DNA of 64,000 nt from Pseudomonas sediminis. GTDB taxonomy: Bacteria; Pseudomonadota; Gammaproteobacteria; Pseudomonadales; Pseudomonadaceae. Under the pieces are notes generated by a model. The model worked only from the letters and a program-made list of their open reading frames with translations, did no database searches and had not been told where the DNA came from. Positions 32,699 through 42,463 of this stretch are shown here, in pieces. The stretch covers positions 1 through 64,000 of the forward strand of contig NZ_NIQU01000008.1 in assembly GCF_002741105.1 (NCBI RefSeq), read 5' to 3'. How positions within the stretch are numbered: the first letter of the stretch is position 1; every line of letters starts with the position of its first letter. Both the position numbers and the translations under genes were made by a program.

Positions 32699-34093
32699 AT
32701 GCTGAAAAAGCTGTTCAAATCTTTCCACTCACCTCTGCGCCGTGCCCCACGCCCACGCAGCACTCCCGAAGTGCTGAGCAGCAGCCAACATCCGCTCAAG
32801 CGCAACGAGATCAGCCGTCACGCCATCAGCGTGGTCGAGCGCCTGCAGAAGGCCGGCTACCAGGCCTATCTGGTCGGTGGTTGCGTTCGCGACCTGCTGC
32901 TGGATATCGACCCCAAGGATTTCGACGTCGCCACCAGTGCCACGCCTGAGCAGGTACGTGCCGAATTCCGTAACGCCCGGGTGATCGGCCGCCGCTTCAA
33001 GCTGGTTCACGTGCATTTCGGCCGCGAGATCATCGAAGTCGCTACCTTCCGCGCCAACCACCCACAAGGCGAGGAAGAGGAAAACAGCAACCAGGCGGCA
33101 CGCAACGAAAGCGGCCGCATCCTGCGCGACAACGTCTACGGCACCCTGGAAGACGATGCACAGCGCCGCGACTTCACCATCAATGCGCTGTACTACGATC
33201 CAACCCAGGAACACATCCTCGACTACGCCCGCGGCATGCACGATGTGCGCAACCATCAGGTACGCCTGATCGGCGACCCGGAGCAGCGTTACCTGGAAGA
33301 CCCGGTGCGCATGCTGCGTGCGGTGCGTTTCGCCGCCAAGCTGGATTTCGATATCGAGAAGCACAGCGCCGCGCCGATTCGCCGTCTGGCGCCGATGCTG
33401 CGCGACATTCCCTCGGCGCGCCTGTTCGACGAAGTGCTCAAGCTGTTCCTCGCCGGTTACGCCGAATACACCTTCGACCTGCTGCTCGAGCACGACCTGT
33501 TCGCCCAACTGTTCCCGGCCAGCGGCGCAGCGCTCAAGCAGAACCCGCAGTACACCGAGAAGCTGATTCGCCAGGCGCTGATCAACACCGACGACCGCAT
33601 CCACGATGGTAAGTCGGTCACCCCGGCCTTCCTCTTCGCCGCACTGTTGTGGCCTGCCCTCCCGGCCCGTGTACTGCAGTTGCAAAGCAAAGGCATGCCG
33701 CCGATTCCGGCGATGCAGGAAGCCGCCCACGAGCTGATCGCCGAGCAATGCCAGCGCATTGCCGTGCCCAAGCGCTTCACCATCCCGATTCGCGAGATCT
33801 GGGATATGCAGGAGCGCCTGCCACGACGCAGCGGCAAGCGTGCCGATCTGTTGCTGGAGAACCCTCGCTTCCGCGCCGGTTATGACTTCCTCCTGCTGCG
33901 CGAACTGGCCGGGGAAGACACCGGAGGCCTGGGCGAATGGTGGACGGACTATCAAGACGCCAACGACAGTGAGCGCCGGCAGATGATTCGCGACCTCGCT
34001 GGCAAAAGCGAAAGCACCGGCGCCGCGCCACGCAAACGTCGCCGCAGCAACAACAATCGGCGTAAGCGCAGCGACGAAAGCGGCGGCGAATGA
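32699..34093 (+). CDS. pcnB: Poly(A) polymerase I
   Basis: A 464-residue nucleotidyltransferase that adds 3' A-tails and so speeds RNA decay. The N-terminal motif LVGGCVRDLLLDIDPKDFDVATSATPEQ holds the two catalytic aspartates, followed by the RNA-binding motifs RRDFTINALYYD and RMLRAVRFAAKLDF. The C-terminal tail is lysine/arginine-rich (RKRRRSNNNRRKR), as in E. coli PcnB. Compared with tRNA CCA-adding enzymes, the N-terminal extension and basic tail favour poly(A) polymerase. ATG at 32699 is chosen; an in-frame GTG lies nine bases earlier. No strong Shine-Dalgarno is seen. Confidence 0.95.
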   Translation: MLKKLFKSFHSPLRRAPRPRSTPEVLSSSQHPLKRNEISRHAISVVERLQKAGYQAYLVGGCVRDLLLDIDPKDFDVATSATPEQVRAEFRNARVIGRRFKLVHVHFGREIIEVATFRANHPQGEEEENSNQAARNESGRILRDNVYGTLEDDAQRRDFTINALYYDPTQEHILDYARGMHDVRNHQVRLIGDPEQRYLEDPVRMLRAVRFAAKLDFDIEKHSAAPIRRLAPMLRDIPSARLFDEVLKLFLAGYAEYTFDLLLEHDLFAQLFPASGAALKQNPQYTEKLIRQALINTDDRIHDGKSVTPAFLFAALLWPALPARVLQLQSKGMPPIPAMQEAAHELIAEQCQRIAVPKRFTIPIREIWDMQERLPRRSGKRADLLLENPRFRAGYDFLLLRELAGEDTGGLGEWWTDYQDANDSERRQMIRDLAGKSESTGAAPRKRRRSNNNRRKRSDESGGE

Positions 34094-34578
34094 TGGAGCG
34101 GGTCTACATCGGCCTTGGCAGCAACCTGGCCGAGCCGCTGCAACAGCTACGCGCGGCCTTGCATGCTATCGCCCAGTTGCCGCACAGCCGCTTGCAGGCG
34201 CACTCGTCGTTCTACATCAGCGATCCACTGGGCCCGGCGGATCAACCGCGTTACGTCAACGCCGTGGCAGCGCTGGATACCGCGCTGGAACCCTGGCAAT
34301 TGCTCGACGCGCTGCAACGCATCGAGCAGGAGCAGGGTCGCGTGCGCAAGGCCGAACGCTGGGGACCGCGCACACTGGACCTGGATATCCTGCTGTTCGG
34401 TAAGCGCCTGATCGACGACGAGCGCCTGACCGTGCCGCACTACCACATGCACGCGCGGCCCTTCGTGCTCTACCCGCTGGCCGAGCTGGCCGCAGAGCTG
34501 CAGTTGCCGGACGGCCGCAGCCTAAACGCATTGCTCGAAGCCTGCCCCTTCACCGGCCTGGAGCGCCTGCCGGAGTGA
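34090..34578 (+). CDS. folK: 6-hydroxymethyl-7,8-dihydropterin pyrophosphokinase
   Basis: A 162-residue (161 if the second ATG is used) HPPK that transfers pyrophosphate from ATP to 6-hydroxymethyl-dihydropterin in folate synthesis. The signature GLGSNLAEP starts the protein, and the ATP/Mg motif RWGPRTLDLDILLFG is intact. Its start overlaps the pcnB stop (ATGATG), showing coupling. The next pathway enzyme, FolP, is encoded elsewhere in this window at 58844-59695. Confidence 0.96.
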   Translation: MMERVYIGLGSNLAEPLQQLRAALHAIAQLPHSRLQAHSSFYISDPLGPADQPRYVNAVAALDTALEPWQLLDALQRIEQEQGRVRKAERWGPRTLDLDILLFGKRLIDDERLTVPHYHMHARPFVLYPLAELAAELQLPDGRSLNALLEACPFTGLERLPE

Positions 34579-34842
34579 CACCCGAGCAAGCGCCAGCCAC
34601 CTTCAGGTTGTTCTGCGCCTGCTACCCGCCGCAAGCCCGCGCCAGCTCTAGCTCGGCCGTTCGCCACGGGCATTGGCGGTAACGCCAGTAACAGAGCGGT
34701 AACACCTGCAATTGACTTCACGCCCCCCCATCAGGACTATAGGCGTCCCGTCGCCCAGCGCCGGGCGCACCTTTGATGCCAATCCAGGCCGGATTGCAGC
34801 CAGATAGAAGCGGTATACCGAGCCTGAGCGAGGACCTTTGAA

Positions 34843-35643
34843 ATGCCTGACGTTACCCTGACCACCCTGCAGAGCCTCAAGCAGAACGGTGAAAAGATCG
34901 CCATGCTGACCTGCTATGACGCCACCTACGCCCATGCGGCCTGCCAGGCGGGTGTCGACGTATTGCTGGTCGGCGATTCCCTGGGCATGGTCCTGCAGGG
35001 CCACGACAGCACCCTGCCGGTCAGCGTCGAGGAAATGGCCTACCACACCGCCTGCGTCAAACGCGGCAACCAGGGCGCACTGATCGTCACCGATCTGCCA
35101 TTCATGGCCTATGCCACCACCGAGCAGGCTCTGCACAACAGCGCCAAGCTGATGCAGGCCGGCGCGCACATGGTCAAACTGGAAGGCGCTGGCTGGCTGG
35201 CCGAGCCGATCCGTCTGCTGGCCGAGCGCGGCGTACCGGTGTGCGCGCATCTGGGCCTGACCCCACAAGCGGTGAACATTCTCGGCGGCTACAAGGTTCA
35301 GGGCCGCCAGGAAGCGCAGGCGCGGCAGATGCGTGCCGACGCCATGGCACTGGAGCAGGCCGGGGCGGCCATGCTGCTGCTCGAATGCGTACCGAGCGAC
35401 CTGGCCGCGGAAATCACCCAGGCGGTGAAGATTCCGGTGATCGGCATCGGAGCAGGCAGCGCCACCGATGGCCAGGTGCTGGTCAAGCACGACATGCTCG
35501 GGCTGTCGCTGTCCGGTCGTTCGCCGAAGTTCGTGCGTAACTTCATGGAGGGCCAGAGCAGCATTCAGGGCGCCTTCAGCGCTTACGTACAGGCCGTCAA
35601 AGACGGCAGCTTCCCGGCCGCCGAACATGGCTTTTCCGCATGA
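34843..35643 (+). CDS. panB: 3-methyl-2-oxobutanoate hydroxymethyltransferase
   Basis: A 266-residue enzyme that makes ketopantoate from 2-ketoisovalerate and methylene-tetrahydrofolate, the first step to pantothenate and CoA. Motifs AMLTCYDATYAHAACQAGVD, VGDSLGMVLQGHDSTLPV (magnesium aspartates) and VIGIGAGSATDGQVLVKHD are typical. It is coupled to panC by a four-base overlap. The 265-base gap before it contains TTGACT (34712-34717) with a weak GACTAT 17 bases on, a possible promoter. Confidence 0.97.
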   Translation: MPDVTLTTLQSLKQNGEKIAMLTCYDATYAHAACQAGVDVLLVGDSLGMVLQGHDSTLPVSVEEMAYHTACVKRGNQGALIVTDLPFMAYATTEQALHNSAKLMQAGAHMVKLEGAGWLAEPIRLLAERGVPVCAHLGLTPQAVNILGGYKVQGRQEAQARQMRADAMALEQAGAAMLLLECVPSDLAAEITQAVKIPVIGIGAGSATDGQVLVKHDMLGLSLSGRSPKFVRNFMEGQSSIQGAFSAYVQAVKDGSFPAAEHGFSA

Positions 35644-36497
35644 CCACGGTGAAGACACTGCGCGAGCTGCGCGCAGCCATCGCTCAGGCACGGGCCGAGG
35701 GCAAGCAAATCGGTTTCGTGCCGACCATGGGCAATCTGCACGCGGGCCACGTTTCGCTGGTACAGATCGCAGCCCAACGCGCCGATTTCGTGGTTGCCAG
35801 CATCTTCGTCAACCCACTGCAGTTCGGCGCCGGTGAAGATCTGGACACCTATCCGCGCACCCTCGCCGCCGACCAGGAGAAACTGCTGGCGGCCGGCTGC
35901 CACCTGCTGTTTCACCCCGATGTCGCGGAAATCTACCCGCACGGCATGGGTGACCAGGCTCGCGTCATAGTTCCCGGTGTTTCCGAAGGCCTCTGCGGCG
36001 CCAGTCGTCCGGGGCATTTCGAGGGCGTCGCGACGGTGGTGACCAAGCTGTTCAACATGGTCCAGCCTGATCTGGCCGTGTTCGGCGAGAAGGACTATCA
36101 GCAACTGGCAGTGATCCGCGCACTGGTGCAGGACCTGAACATGCCGATCCAAATCATCGGTGCGCCAACTCAACGCGCCGAGGACGGCCTTGCGCTGTCC
36201 TCGCGCAACGGCTACCTCAGCGAGGAGCAACGTGCCGCCGCCCCAGCGCTGTATCGAGGCCTGCAAGCGATCGCCGAAGAGCTGCAGCGTGGCGCTCGCG
36301 ATTACGCACGGCTTATCGACAGTACCCAGGCGCAGCAACGTGCTGCCGGCTTCATCCCCGATTACCTGGAGATCCGTAACGCGGTGAACCTGCGCCCGGC
36401 CCAGCTCGACGATCATCACCTGGTGGTGCTGACTGCTGCACAGCTGGGTAGCACCCGCCTGATTGATAATCTGGTGGTTGAACTGCCACGCCAGTAG
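35640..36497 (+). CDS. panC: Pantothenate synthetase
   Basis: A 285-residue ATP-dependent ligase joining pantoate and beta-alanine. The HIGH-like loop FVPTMGNLHAGH, the motif ASIFVNPLQFGAGEDL and the KMSKS-like RAEDGLALSSRNGYLS are all present. It overlaps panB by four bases (ATGA). No panD follows: a terminator comes 31 bases after its stop. Confidence 0.97.
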   Translation: MTTVKTLRELRAAIAQARAEGKQIGFVPTMGNLHAGHVSLVQIAAQRADFVVASIFVNPLQFGAGEDLDTYPRTLAADQEKLLAAGCHLLFHPDVAEIYPHGMGDQARVIVPGVSEGLCGASRPGHFEGVATVVTKLFNMVQPDLAVFGEKDYQQLAVIRALVQDLNMPIQIIGAPTQRAEDGLALSSRNGYLSEEQRAAAPALYRGLQAIAEELQRGARDYARLIDSTQAQQRAAGFIPDYLEIRNAVNLRPAQLDDHHLVVLTAAQLGSTRLIDNLVVELPRQ

Positions 36498-36527
36498 CTG
36501 CCTGCAAAGGCAGCCGGTTACACTCTC

Positions 36528-36554
36528 AAAGGCCCGGATCGATCCGGGCCTTTT
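36528..36554 (+). terminator. Rho-independent terminator of panBC
   Basis: GGCCCGGATCGATCCGGGCC is a perfect 20-base palindrome flanked by AAA and TTTT, giving a strong hairpin in both directions. Confidence 0.88.
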
Positions 36555-36577
36555 GCTTTTGTGGACCAGGAGCTCCG

Positions 36578-38242
36578 ATGGCCTATTACCAGCAGCCTCA
36601 AGACGTCACCACCCTGCCCGCCTGGCAGGCCCTGCAGCAGCATCGCGCCAAGATGGCCGGTTTCAGCATGCGCGAAGCCTTCGCTGCAGACGCACGGCGC
36701 TACCAGCGCTTTTCCCTCGACAGCTGCGGGCTACTGCTGGATTACTCGAAGAACCTGATCGATGAGCACGGCCTCGATCTGCTGATTCAACTGGCCGAGC
36801 AGGCCGGTCTGCAGGAGTCCATCGCCAGCCTGTACCACGGCGAACAGGTCAACGCTTCGGAAGGCCGTGCCGCGCTGCATACCGCCCTGCGCAGCCCGAT
36901 TGGCCGCCGCCTGCTGGTCGACGGCCATGACATCATTCCCGAGGTTCACCGCGTCCTGAACCAGGTCACCGAGCTGGTCAGTCGCATTCACAGTGGCCTG
37001 TGGCGCGGCTACAGCGAAAAACCGATCAAGGAAGTGGTCAACATCGGCATTGGCGGCTCGTTTCTCGGCCCACAGCTGGTGTCAGAGGCGCTGCGCCCGT
37101 TCACTCAACGCGGTGTGCGCTGCCACTATCTGGCCAATATCGACGGCAGCGAATTCCGCGAGCTGACCGCCCGCCTTAATCCTGAAACCACGCTGTTCAT
37201 CGTCTCCAGCAAGTCCTTCGGCACCCTGGAAACCCTGAAGAACACCTTGGCCGCGCGCGACTGGTACCTGGCCATGGGCGGCCCGGAAGAAGAGCTGCAC
37301 CGCCACTTCATCGCCGTAACCAGCAACCGCAAGGCTGCCATCGAGTTCGGTATCGGCGAAGAGAACATCTTCCCCATGTGGGACTGGGTCGGCGGCCGCT
37401 ACTCGCTGTGGTCAGCCATTGGCCTGCCCATCGCCCTAGCCATCGGCGTGTCCAACTTCAAGGAACTGCTGGCCGGTGCCTATGCCATGGACCAGCACTT
37501 CACCCAGGCACCGCTGGCCGAGAACATGCCAGTGCTGATGGCCCTGCTGGGTATCTGGTACACCAATTTCTGGGACGCGCAGAGCCACGCCATCCTACCC
37601 TACGACCACTACCTGCGTAACTTCACCAAACACCTGCAGCAGTTGGACATGGAGTCCAACGGCAAGAGCGTGCGCCAGGATGGCAGCGCGCTGGACATCG
37701 CCACGGGGCCGATCATCTGGGGCGGTGTCGGCTGCAACGGCCAGCATGCTTACCACCAGTTGCTGCACCAGGGCCGCCTGCTGGTACCGGCGGACTTCAT
37801 CGTCCCGGTCAACAGCTACAACCCGCTATCCGACCATCACCAGTGGTTGTTCGCCAACTGCCTGTCGCAGGCCCAGGCGCTGATGCAGGGCAAGACCCGC
37901 GAAGAAGCCGAGGCTGAACTGCGCGCCAAGGGCATGGCTGAAGCCGACGTGCAGCGCCTGGCGCCGCACAAGGTGATCCCCGGCAATCGCCCGAGCAACA
38001 TCCTGGTGATGAATCGCATCGCACCATTCGAGCTGGGCGCGCTGGTTGCCCTGTACGAGCACAAGGTCTTCGTGCAGAGCGCCATCTGGGGCATCAATGC
38101 CTTCGACCAGTGGGGCGTGGAGCTGGGCAAGGAGATGGGCAAGGAGGTGTATCAGCGCCTGACCGGCCAGCTCGATGGCAGTGCATCGGATGCATCGACC
38201 CAGGGCCTGATCGCTCATTTCCGCGAACATCATCGCGGCTGA
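36578..38242 (+). CDS. pgi: Glucose-6-phosphate isomerase
   Basis: A 554-residue isomerase for glucose-6-phosphate and fructose-6-phosphate. Two PGI signatures are visible: the GGRYSLWSAIGLPIALAIG block near residue 270 and the C-terminal FVQSAIWGINAFDQWGVELGK. The catalytic glutamate and histidine regions (IWGGVGCNGQHAYHQLLHQG) are intact. Pseudomonads lack phosphofructokinase, so it acts mainly toward hexose-phosphate recycling and polysaccharide synthesis. A GC hairpin without T-run follows (38258-38282). Confidence 0.97.
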   Translation: MAYYQQPQDVTTLPAWQALQQHRAKMAGFSMREAFAADARRYQRFSLDSCGLLLDYSKNLIDEHGLDLLIQLAEQAGLQESIASLYHGEQVNASEGRAALHTALRSPIGRRLLVDGHDIIPEVHRVLNQVTELVSRIHSGLWRGYSEKPIKEVVNIGIGGSFLGPQLVSEALRPFTQRGVRCHYLANIDGSEFRELTARLNPETTLFIVSSKSFGTLETLKNTLAARDWYLAMGGPEEELHRHFIAVTSNRKAAIEFGIGEENIFPMWDWVGGRYSLWSAIGLPIALAIGVSNFKELLAGAYAMDQHFTQAPLAENMPVLMALLGIWYTNFWDAQSHAILPYDHYLRNFTKHLQQLDMESNGKSVRQDGSALDIATGPIIWGGVGCNGQHAYHQLLHQGRLLVPADFIVPVNSYNPLSDHHQWLFANCLSQAQALMQGKTREEAEAELRAKGMAEADVQRLAPHKVIPGNRPSNILVMNRIAPFELGALVALYEHKVFVQSAIWGINAFDQWGVELGKEMGKEVYQRLTGQLDGSASDASTQGLIAHFREHHRG

Positions 38243-38391
38243 TGCACGCGTCTGACGCTGCCCGGGGCCAAGCGCCGGGCAGTGCTCACGGCGCTCAGCC
38301 GCTCCTGCTGCGAATATCGCCCCTTGAACCAAGCGCCTGCTTGGGTGCACCCTTGTGATTGTTGCGGACAAACAATTACAAGGAGCCCGCC

Positions 38392-40329
38392 ATGTTCGAG
38401 ATCACCCGCCACCCCGTGGCCGACACGGTACGTCAGCGCGCACACCTGGATAACGATGCCTATCTGCGCCTGTATCAACAGTCCGTCGAGCAACCCGAGA
38501 CCTTCTGGGGCGAGCAGGCCAAGACCTTTCTGGACTGGTTCAAACCCTGGGACAAGGTGCATACCAGCGACCTGAAACAGGGCCACGCAGAATGGTTCAA
38601 GGGCGGCCAACTCAACGTCGCTTATAACTGCATCGACCGCCACCTGGAAAAGCGCGGCGAACAGGTGGCCATCATCTGGGAAGGCGACAACCCCGCCGAA
38701 TCGGCACACATCACCTACAACAAGCTGCACCACAACGTCAGCCGACTGGCCAACGTACTCAAGGGCCGTGGCGTGAAGAAAGGCGACCGGGTGTGCATCT
38801 ACATGCCGATGATCCCCGAGGCAGCCTACGCCATGCTCGCCTGTGCACGCATCGGCGCCGTACATTCGGTGGTGTTCGGCGGTTTCTCTCCCGATGCCCT
38901 GCGCGACCGCATCCTCGATGCCGACTGCCGTGCGGTGATCACTGCCGACGAAGGCGTGCGCGGCGGCAAGTACATTCCCTTGAAAGCCAACGTCGACAAG
39001 GCCCTGCAAAGCTGCCCGGACGTCTCCACCGTGGTGGTAGTCGAACGCACTCAGGGCGATATCGCCTGGGTGGAAGGTCGTGACCTCTGGTACCACCAGG
39101 CGCTGAAGGAAGTCGATGCCGACTGCCCGGCCGAGCCGATGGACGCCGAGGATCCGCTGTTCATCCTCTACACCTCGGGCTCCACCGGGAAACCCAAGGG
39201 TGTACTGCACACCACTGGCGGCTACCTGCTCGGCGCGGCGATGACCCATAAGTACGTGTTCGACTACCACGAGGGCGACATCTACTGGTGCACCGCCGAT
39301 GTCGGCTGGGTTACCGGGCACAGCTACATCGTCTACGGTCCCCTGGCCAACGCTGCCACCACCCTGATGTTCGAAGGCGTGCCCAACTACCCGGACGCTT
39401 CGCGCTTCTGGCAGGTGATCGACAAGCACCAGGTGAACACCTTCTATACCGCGCCCACGGCCCTGCGTGCACTGATGCGCGAGGGTCAAAGCCCGGTCAA
39501 GAGCACGTCGCGCAGCAGCCTGCGCCTGCTCGGCACGGTGGGCGAGCCGATCAACCCGGAAGCGTGGGAGTGGTACTTTCATGTGGTGGGCGATAGTCGC
39601 TGCCCCATCGTCGACACCTGGTGGCAGACCGAAACTGGCTCCATCCTGATCACTCCGCTGCCTGGCGCCACCGACCTCAAGCCCGGCTCGGCCACCCGTC
39701 CGTTCTTCGGCGTGCAGCCGGTGCTGCTCGACGAGCAGGGCAAGGAAATCGACGGCCCCGGCAGCGGCGTACTGGTCATCAAGGCGAGTTGGCCGAGCCA
39801 GATTCGCAGCGTCTACGGCGATCATCAACGCATGATCGATACCTACTTCAAGCCTTACCCCGGCTACTACTTCACCGGTGACGGCGCACGCCGCGACGAG
39901 GATGGCTACTACTGGATCACCGGCCGTGTGGATGACGTGATCAACGTCTCCGGCCACCGCATCGGTACCGCCGAAGTGGAGAGCGCGCTGGTGCTGCACG
40001 ACGCAGTGGCCGAAGCGGCAGTGGTCGGCTACCCGCACGATGTGAAGGGCCAGGGCATCTATGCCTACGTCACCCTGATGAATGGCCAGGAGCCTTCCGA
40101 CGAGCTGAAGAAGGATCTGCTGACCCTGGTCGGCAAGGAGATCGGCAGCTTCGCCAAGCCGGAACTGGTCCAGTGGGCACCGGGCCTGCCCAAGACCCGC
40201 TCGGGCAAGATCATGCGCCGCATCCTGCGCAAGATCGCCTGCAACGAGCTGGAGAACATGGGCGACACCTCGACCCTGGCCGACCCCAGCGTGGTCGACA
40301 GCCTGATCGATCAGCGCCTGAACCGCTGA
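38392..40329 (+). CDS. acs: Acetyl-CoA synthetase
   Basis: A 645-residue AMP-forming enzyme that activates acetate to acetyl-CoA. The P-loop-like motif LYTSGSTGKPKGVLHTTGG, the WQTETGSI acetate-pocket tryptophan motif, YYFTGDGARRDEDGYYWITGRVDD and the C-terminal acetylation-site motif PKTRSGKIMRRILRK are all present; the lysine in SGK is the usual regulatory acetylation target. ATG at 38392 with AAGGAG upstream is the family start. A hairpin terminator follows. Confidence 0.96.
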   Translation: MFEITRHPVADTVRQRAHLDNDAYLRLYQQSVEQPETFWGEQAKTFLDWFKPWDKVHTSDLKQGHAEWFKGGQLNVAYNCIDRHLEKRGEQVAIIWEGDNPAESAHITYNKLHHNVSRLANVLKGRGVKKGDRVCIYMPMIPEAAYAMLACARIGAVHSVVFGGFSPDALRDRILDADCRAVITADEGVRGGKYIPLKANVDKALQSCPDVSTVVVVERTQGDIAWVEGRDLWYHQALKEVDADCPAEPMDAEDPLFILYTSGSTGKPKGVLHTTGGYLLGAAMTHKYVFDYHEGDIYWCTADVGWVTGHSYIVYGPLANAATTLMFEGVPNYPDASRFWQVIDKHQVNTFYTAPTALRALMREGQSPVKSTSRSSLRLLGTVGEPINPEAWEWYFHVVGDSRCPIVDTWWQTETGSILITPLPGATDLKPGSATRPFFGVQPVLLDEQGKEIDGPGSGVLVIKASWPSQIRSVYGDHQRMIDTYFKPYPGYYFTGDGARRDEDGYYWITGRVDDVINVSGHRIGTAEVESALVLHDAVAEAAVVGYPHDVKGQGIYAYVTLMNGQEPSDELKKDLLTLVGKEIGSFAKPELVQWAPGLPKTRSGKIMRRILRKIACNELENMGDTSTLADPSVVDSLIDQRLNR

Positions 40330-40335
40330 CCCTCC

Positions 40336-40362
40336 GCCCGGCCCGAAAGGGCCGGGCTCATC
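40336..40362 (+). terminator. Probable terminator of acs
   Basis: GCCCGGCCC, a GAAA tetraloop and GGGCCGGGC form a 9-base-pair stem, followed by TCATCTTG, a weak T-run. Confidence 0.75.
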
Positions 40363-40398
40363 TTGTCTTGCGCCAGCCAAGCGCCGAAACTGCGGGCC

Positions 40399-41271
40399 AT
40401 GGAAACCCTACGCAGACAAATCGAAAAACAGGTGCACAGCCTCACCGGCGCCTCGCTGGGCGTGCTCGACCTCGATCAGCCGCACGGTGATGCCGGTCTT
40501 TTCGGCCCCGAGTCGATGGTCTGGAAAGTCCACGCTGACTTCACCGCGATGATGGTCGGCGGCATCTCCGCCCTGCTCCTGCAGATGCTCCACCCTTTGG
40601 CGTTGGCCGGCGTATGGGACCACTCTACCTTTCGTCAGGACATGCTCGGCCGCCTGCGCCGCACCAGCCTGTTCATCGCCGGCACCACCTATGGTGGCCT
40701 GCACGATGCCGAGCAATTGATCGACAAGGTGCGCCGCATCCACCTTCAGGTGGTCGGCAGCGCGCCGGACGGTCGCCCCTATGCCGCCAGCGACCCCGAG
40801 CTGCTGACCTGGGTGCATGTCTCCGAGGTCAGCCAGTTTCTCGCCGGCTACCTGCGCTACGTCGACCCGCAACTGCCGGTGGCCGAACAGGATCGTTACT
40901 ACCGCGAAGTGGCATTGATCGCCGAACGCCTCGGCGCGCAGGACGTGCCTAAATCGCGCCAGGCCATCAGCGACTACCTCCAGCGCATGCGCCCGCAATT
41001 GCTGTGTGACGCGCGAACCCGCGAAGTGGTGCGGCTGCTGTATGCCGCACCGATGCCCAATATTCTCGCCAAACCCTTCGGCAATCTGATGATGCAGGCC
41101 GGTGTAGACCTGCTGCCGGACTGGGCCAGCGACCTGCTCGGCGAGCACCAGGCGCCCTGGCGCCGTCCGCTGATTCGCAGCAGCGTGCAACGCACCGCCA
41201 CGCTGTTGCGCTGGGCAATTCGCAACAGCGCCTCACAGCGCGCCCACCGTCGTTTAGTGCCGCGCCTGTAG
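40399..41271 (+). CDS. DUF2236 (latex-clearing/MpaB-like) oxygenase-family protein
   Basis: A 290-residue protein of the DUF2236 family, whose named members (rubber oxygenase Lcp, fungal MpaB) are heme-b oxygenases. Typical features are GLFGPESMVWKVHADFTAMMVGGISALLLQMLHPLALAGVWDHS-type N-terminal helices, the motif RTSLFIAGTTYGG and HVSEVSQFLAGY, with several conserved histidines. Substrate unknown. ATG at 40399 is taken because the earlier TTG is in the acs terminator region. Confidence 0.82.
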   Translation: METLRRQIEKQVHSLTGASLGVLDLDQPHGDAGLFGPESMVWKVHADFTAMMVGGISALLLQMLHPLALAGVWDHSTFRQDMLGRLRRTSLFIAGTTYGGLHDAEQLIDKVRRIHLQVVGSAPDGRPYAASDPELLTWVHVSEVSQFLAGYLRYVDPQLPVAEQDRYYREVALIAERLGAQDVPKSRQAISDYLQRMRPQLLCDARTREVVRLLYAAPMPNILAKPFGNLMMQAGVDLLPDWASDLLGEHQAPWRRPLIRSSVQRTATLLRWAIRNSASQRAHRRLVPRL

Positions 41272-41344
41272 GCCACCTCCCCACGCCCATCTCCCGTGGT
41301 TTTTCTTGATAAACTTGCGCCTTCCTTTCTCCGAGACGCCGCGC

Positions 41345-42361
41345 ATGCCTTCTCTTGACCAGGCGCTGCGCGCCGCCCTCGTCGCTCGCGAAAACCTGCT
41401 CGCAGAGCTGCACGCCCAAGGTACCGACTGCTACCGACTGTTCCACGGCAGCCAGGAAGGCGCACCTGGCCTGACCGTGGACCGCTACGGCCCACAGCTG
41501 CTGGTACAGAGTTTTCATCAACCACTTGAGGCCAGCGAGCTACACAGCATCGTCGGCAACGTCGAAGCCCATCTGGGACAGCCGCTGCTCCTGGTCTACA
41601 ACGACCGCTCCAAGGGCAATTCGCGGATTGATCGCGACCCAACCCTGTTCCAGGCCGACGAGGCAGCGCTGGAGGATATGGTCGGCCACGAATGGGGGCT
41701 GAGTTACCGCGTACGCGGCCGGCATGCCGGACAGGACCCGCTGCTGTTTCTCGACCTGCGCAACGCCCGCGGCTGGGTCAAGGCCAACAGCGCCGACAAG
41801 TCCGTGCTCAACCTGTTCGCTTACACCTGCGGCGTCGGCCTGTGCGCCGCGGCGGGTGGCGCACGCGAGGTGATCAACCTCGACTTCGCCCAGGGTAACC
41901 TTGCTGTGGGCCGCGAAAACGGTGCGCTCAACCCCGAGTTGCCCGCCATGCAGTTCATCCAGTCCGATTACTTCCCGGCGATTCGTCAGTTGGCCGATCT
42001 ACCGATCAGCAGCCGACGCGGACAAAAACTGCCGAGTTACCCGCGCCTGCAACCGCGTCAGTTCGATCTTGTGTTCCTCGACCCGCCAGCCTGGGCCAAG
42101 AGTGCCTTCGGTACGGTCGATTTGCTGCGTGATTATCAGAGCCTGCTCAAGCCAGCTCTGCTGGCCACTGCCGAAGGCGGCACCCTGGTGTGCTGCAACA
42201 ACCTGGCAAAAGTGGAGATGAGCGACTGGCGCGCCCAAGTGCTGCGCTGCGCCGAGAAACTCGGCCGCTCAGTGCAGGATTGCCAGATCATCGTCCCTGC
42301 ATCCGACTTCCCTTCGCATGATGCCAAACCGCCGCTGAAAACCCTGATCCTGCAGCTTTGA
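41345..42361 (+). CDS. Class I SAM-dependent rRNA methyltransferase (RlmI-like)
   Basis: A 338-residue methyltransferase. An N-terminal RNA-binding segment (CYRLFHGSQEGAPGLTVDRYG) precedes the SAM-binding motif LNLFAYTCGVGLCAAAGGA and the catalytic-type motif FDLVFLDPPAWAKSAFG. This arrangement resembles the RlmI/RlmK cytosine-5 or guanine-N2 rRNA methyltransferases. I cannot say which base is modified. ATG at 41345 is chosen from the family-like MPSLDQALRAAL start. Confidence 0.85.
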   Translation: MPSLDQALRAALVARENLLAELHAQGTDCYRLFHGSQEGAPGLTVDRYGPQLLVQSFHQPLEASELHSIVGNVEAHLGQPLLLVYNDRSKGNSRIDRDPTLFQADEAALEDMVGHEWGLSYRVRGRHAGQDPLLFLDLRNARGWVKANSADKSVLNLFAYTCGVGLCAAAGGAREVINLDFAQGNLAVGRENGALNPELPAMQFIQSDYFPAIRQLADLPISSRRGQKLPSYPRLQPRQFDLVFLDPPAWAKSAFGTVDLLRDYQSLLKPALLATAEGGTLVCCNNLAKVEMSDWRAQVLRCAEKLGRSVQDCQIIVPASDFPSHDAKPPLKTLILQL

Positions 42362-42463
42362 AGCACGGCCGGCACGCAATCTGAGTGCAGCGATAACGAC
42401 CGGAACCGAACCGCCGTGCCATACTCCAAGTCGTCTCCTCGTCTGGATAGATGACGCCAAGCC

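Noticed and set aside
34578..34843. Riboswitch ahead of panB
   Set aside because: No known riboswitch class for pantothenate was recognisable, and no strong leader structure with terminator was found; only a weak promoter is visible.
42362..42463. Terminator hairpin GCACGGC ... GCCGTGC after the rRNA methyltransferase gene
   Set aside because: Arms are about 43 bases apart without a T-run, so the pairing is not convincing.
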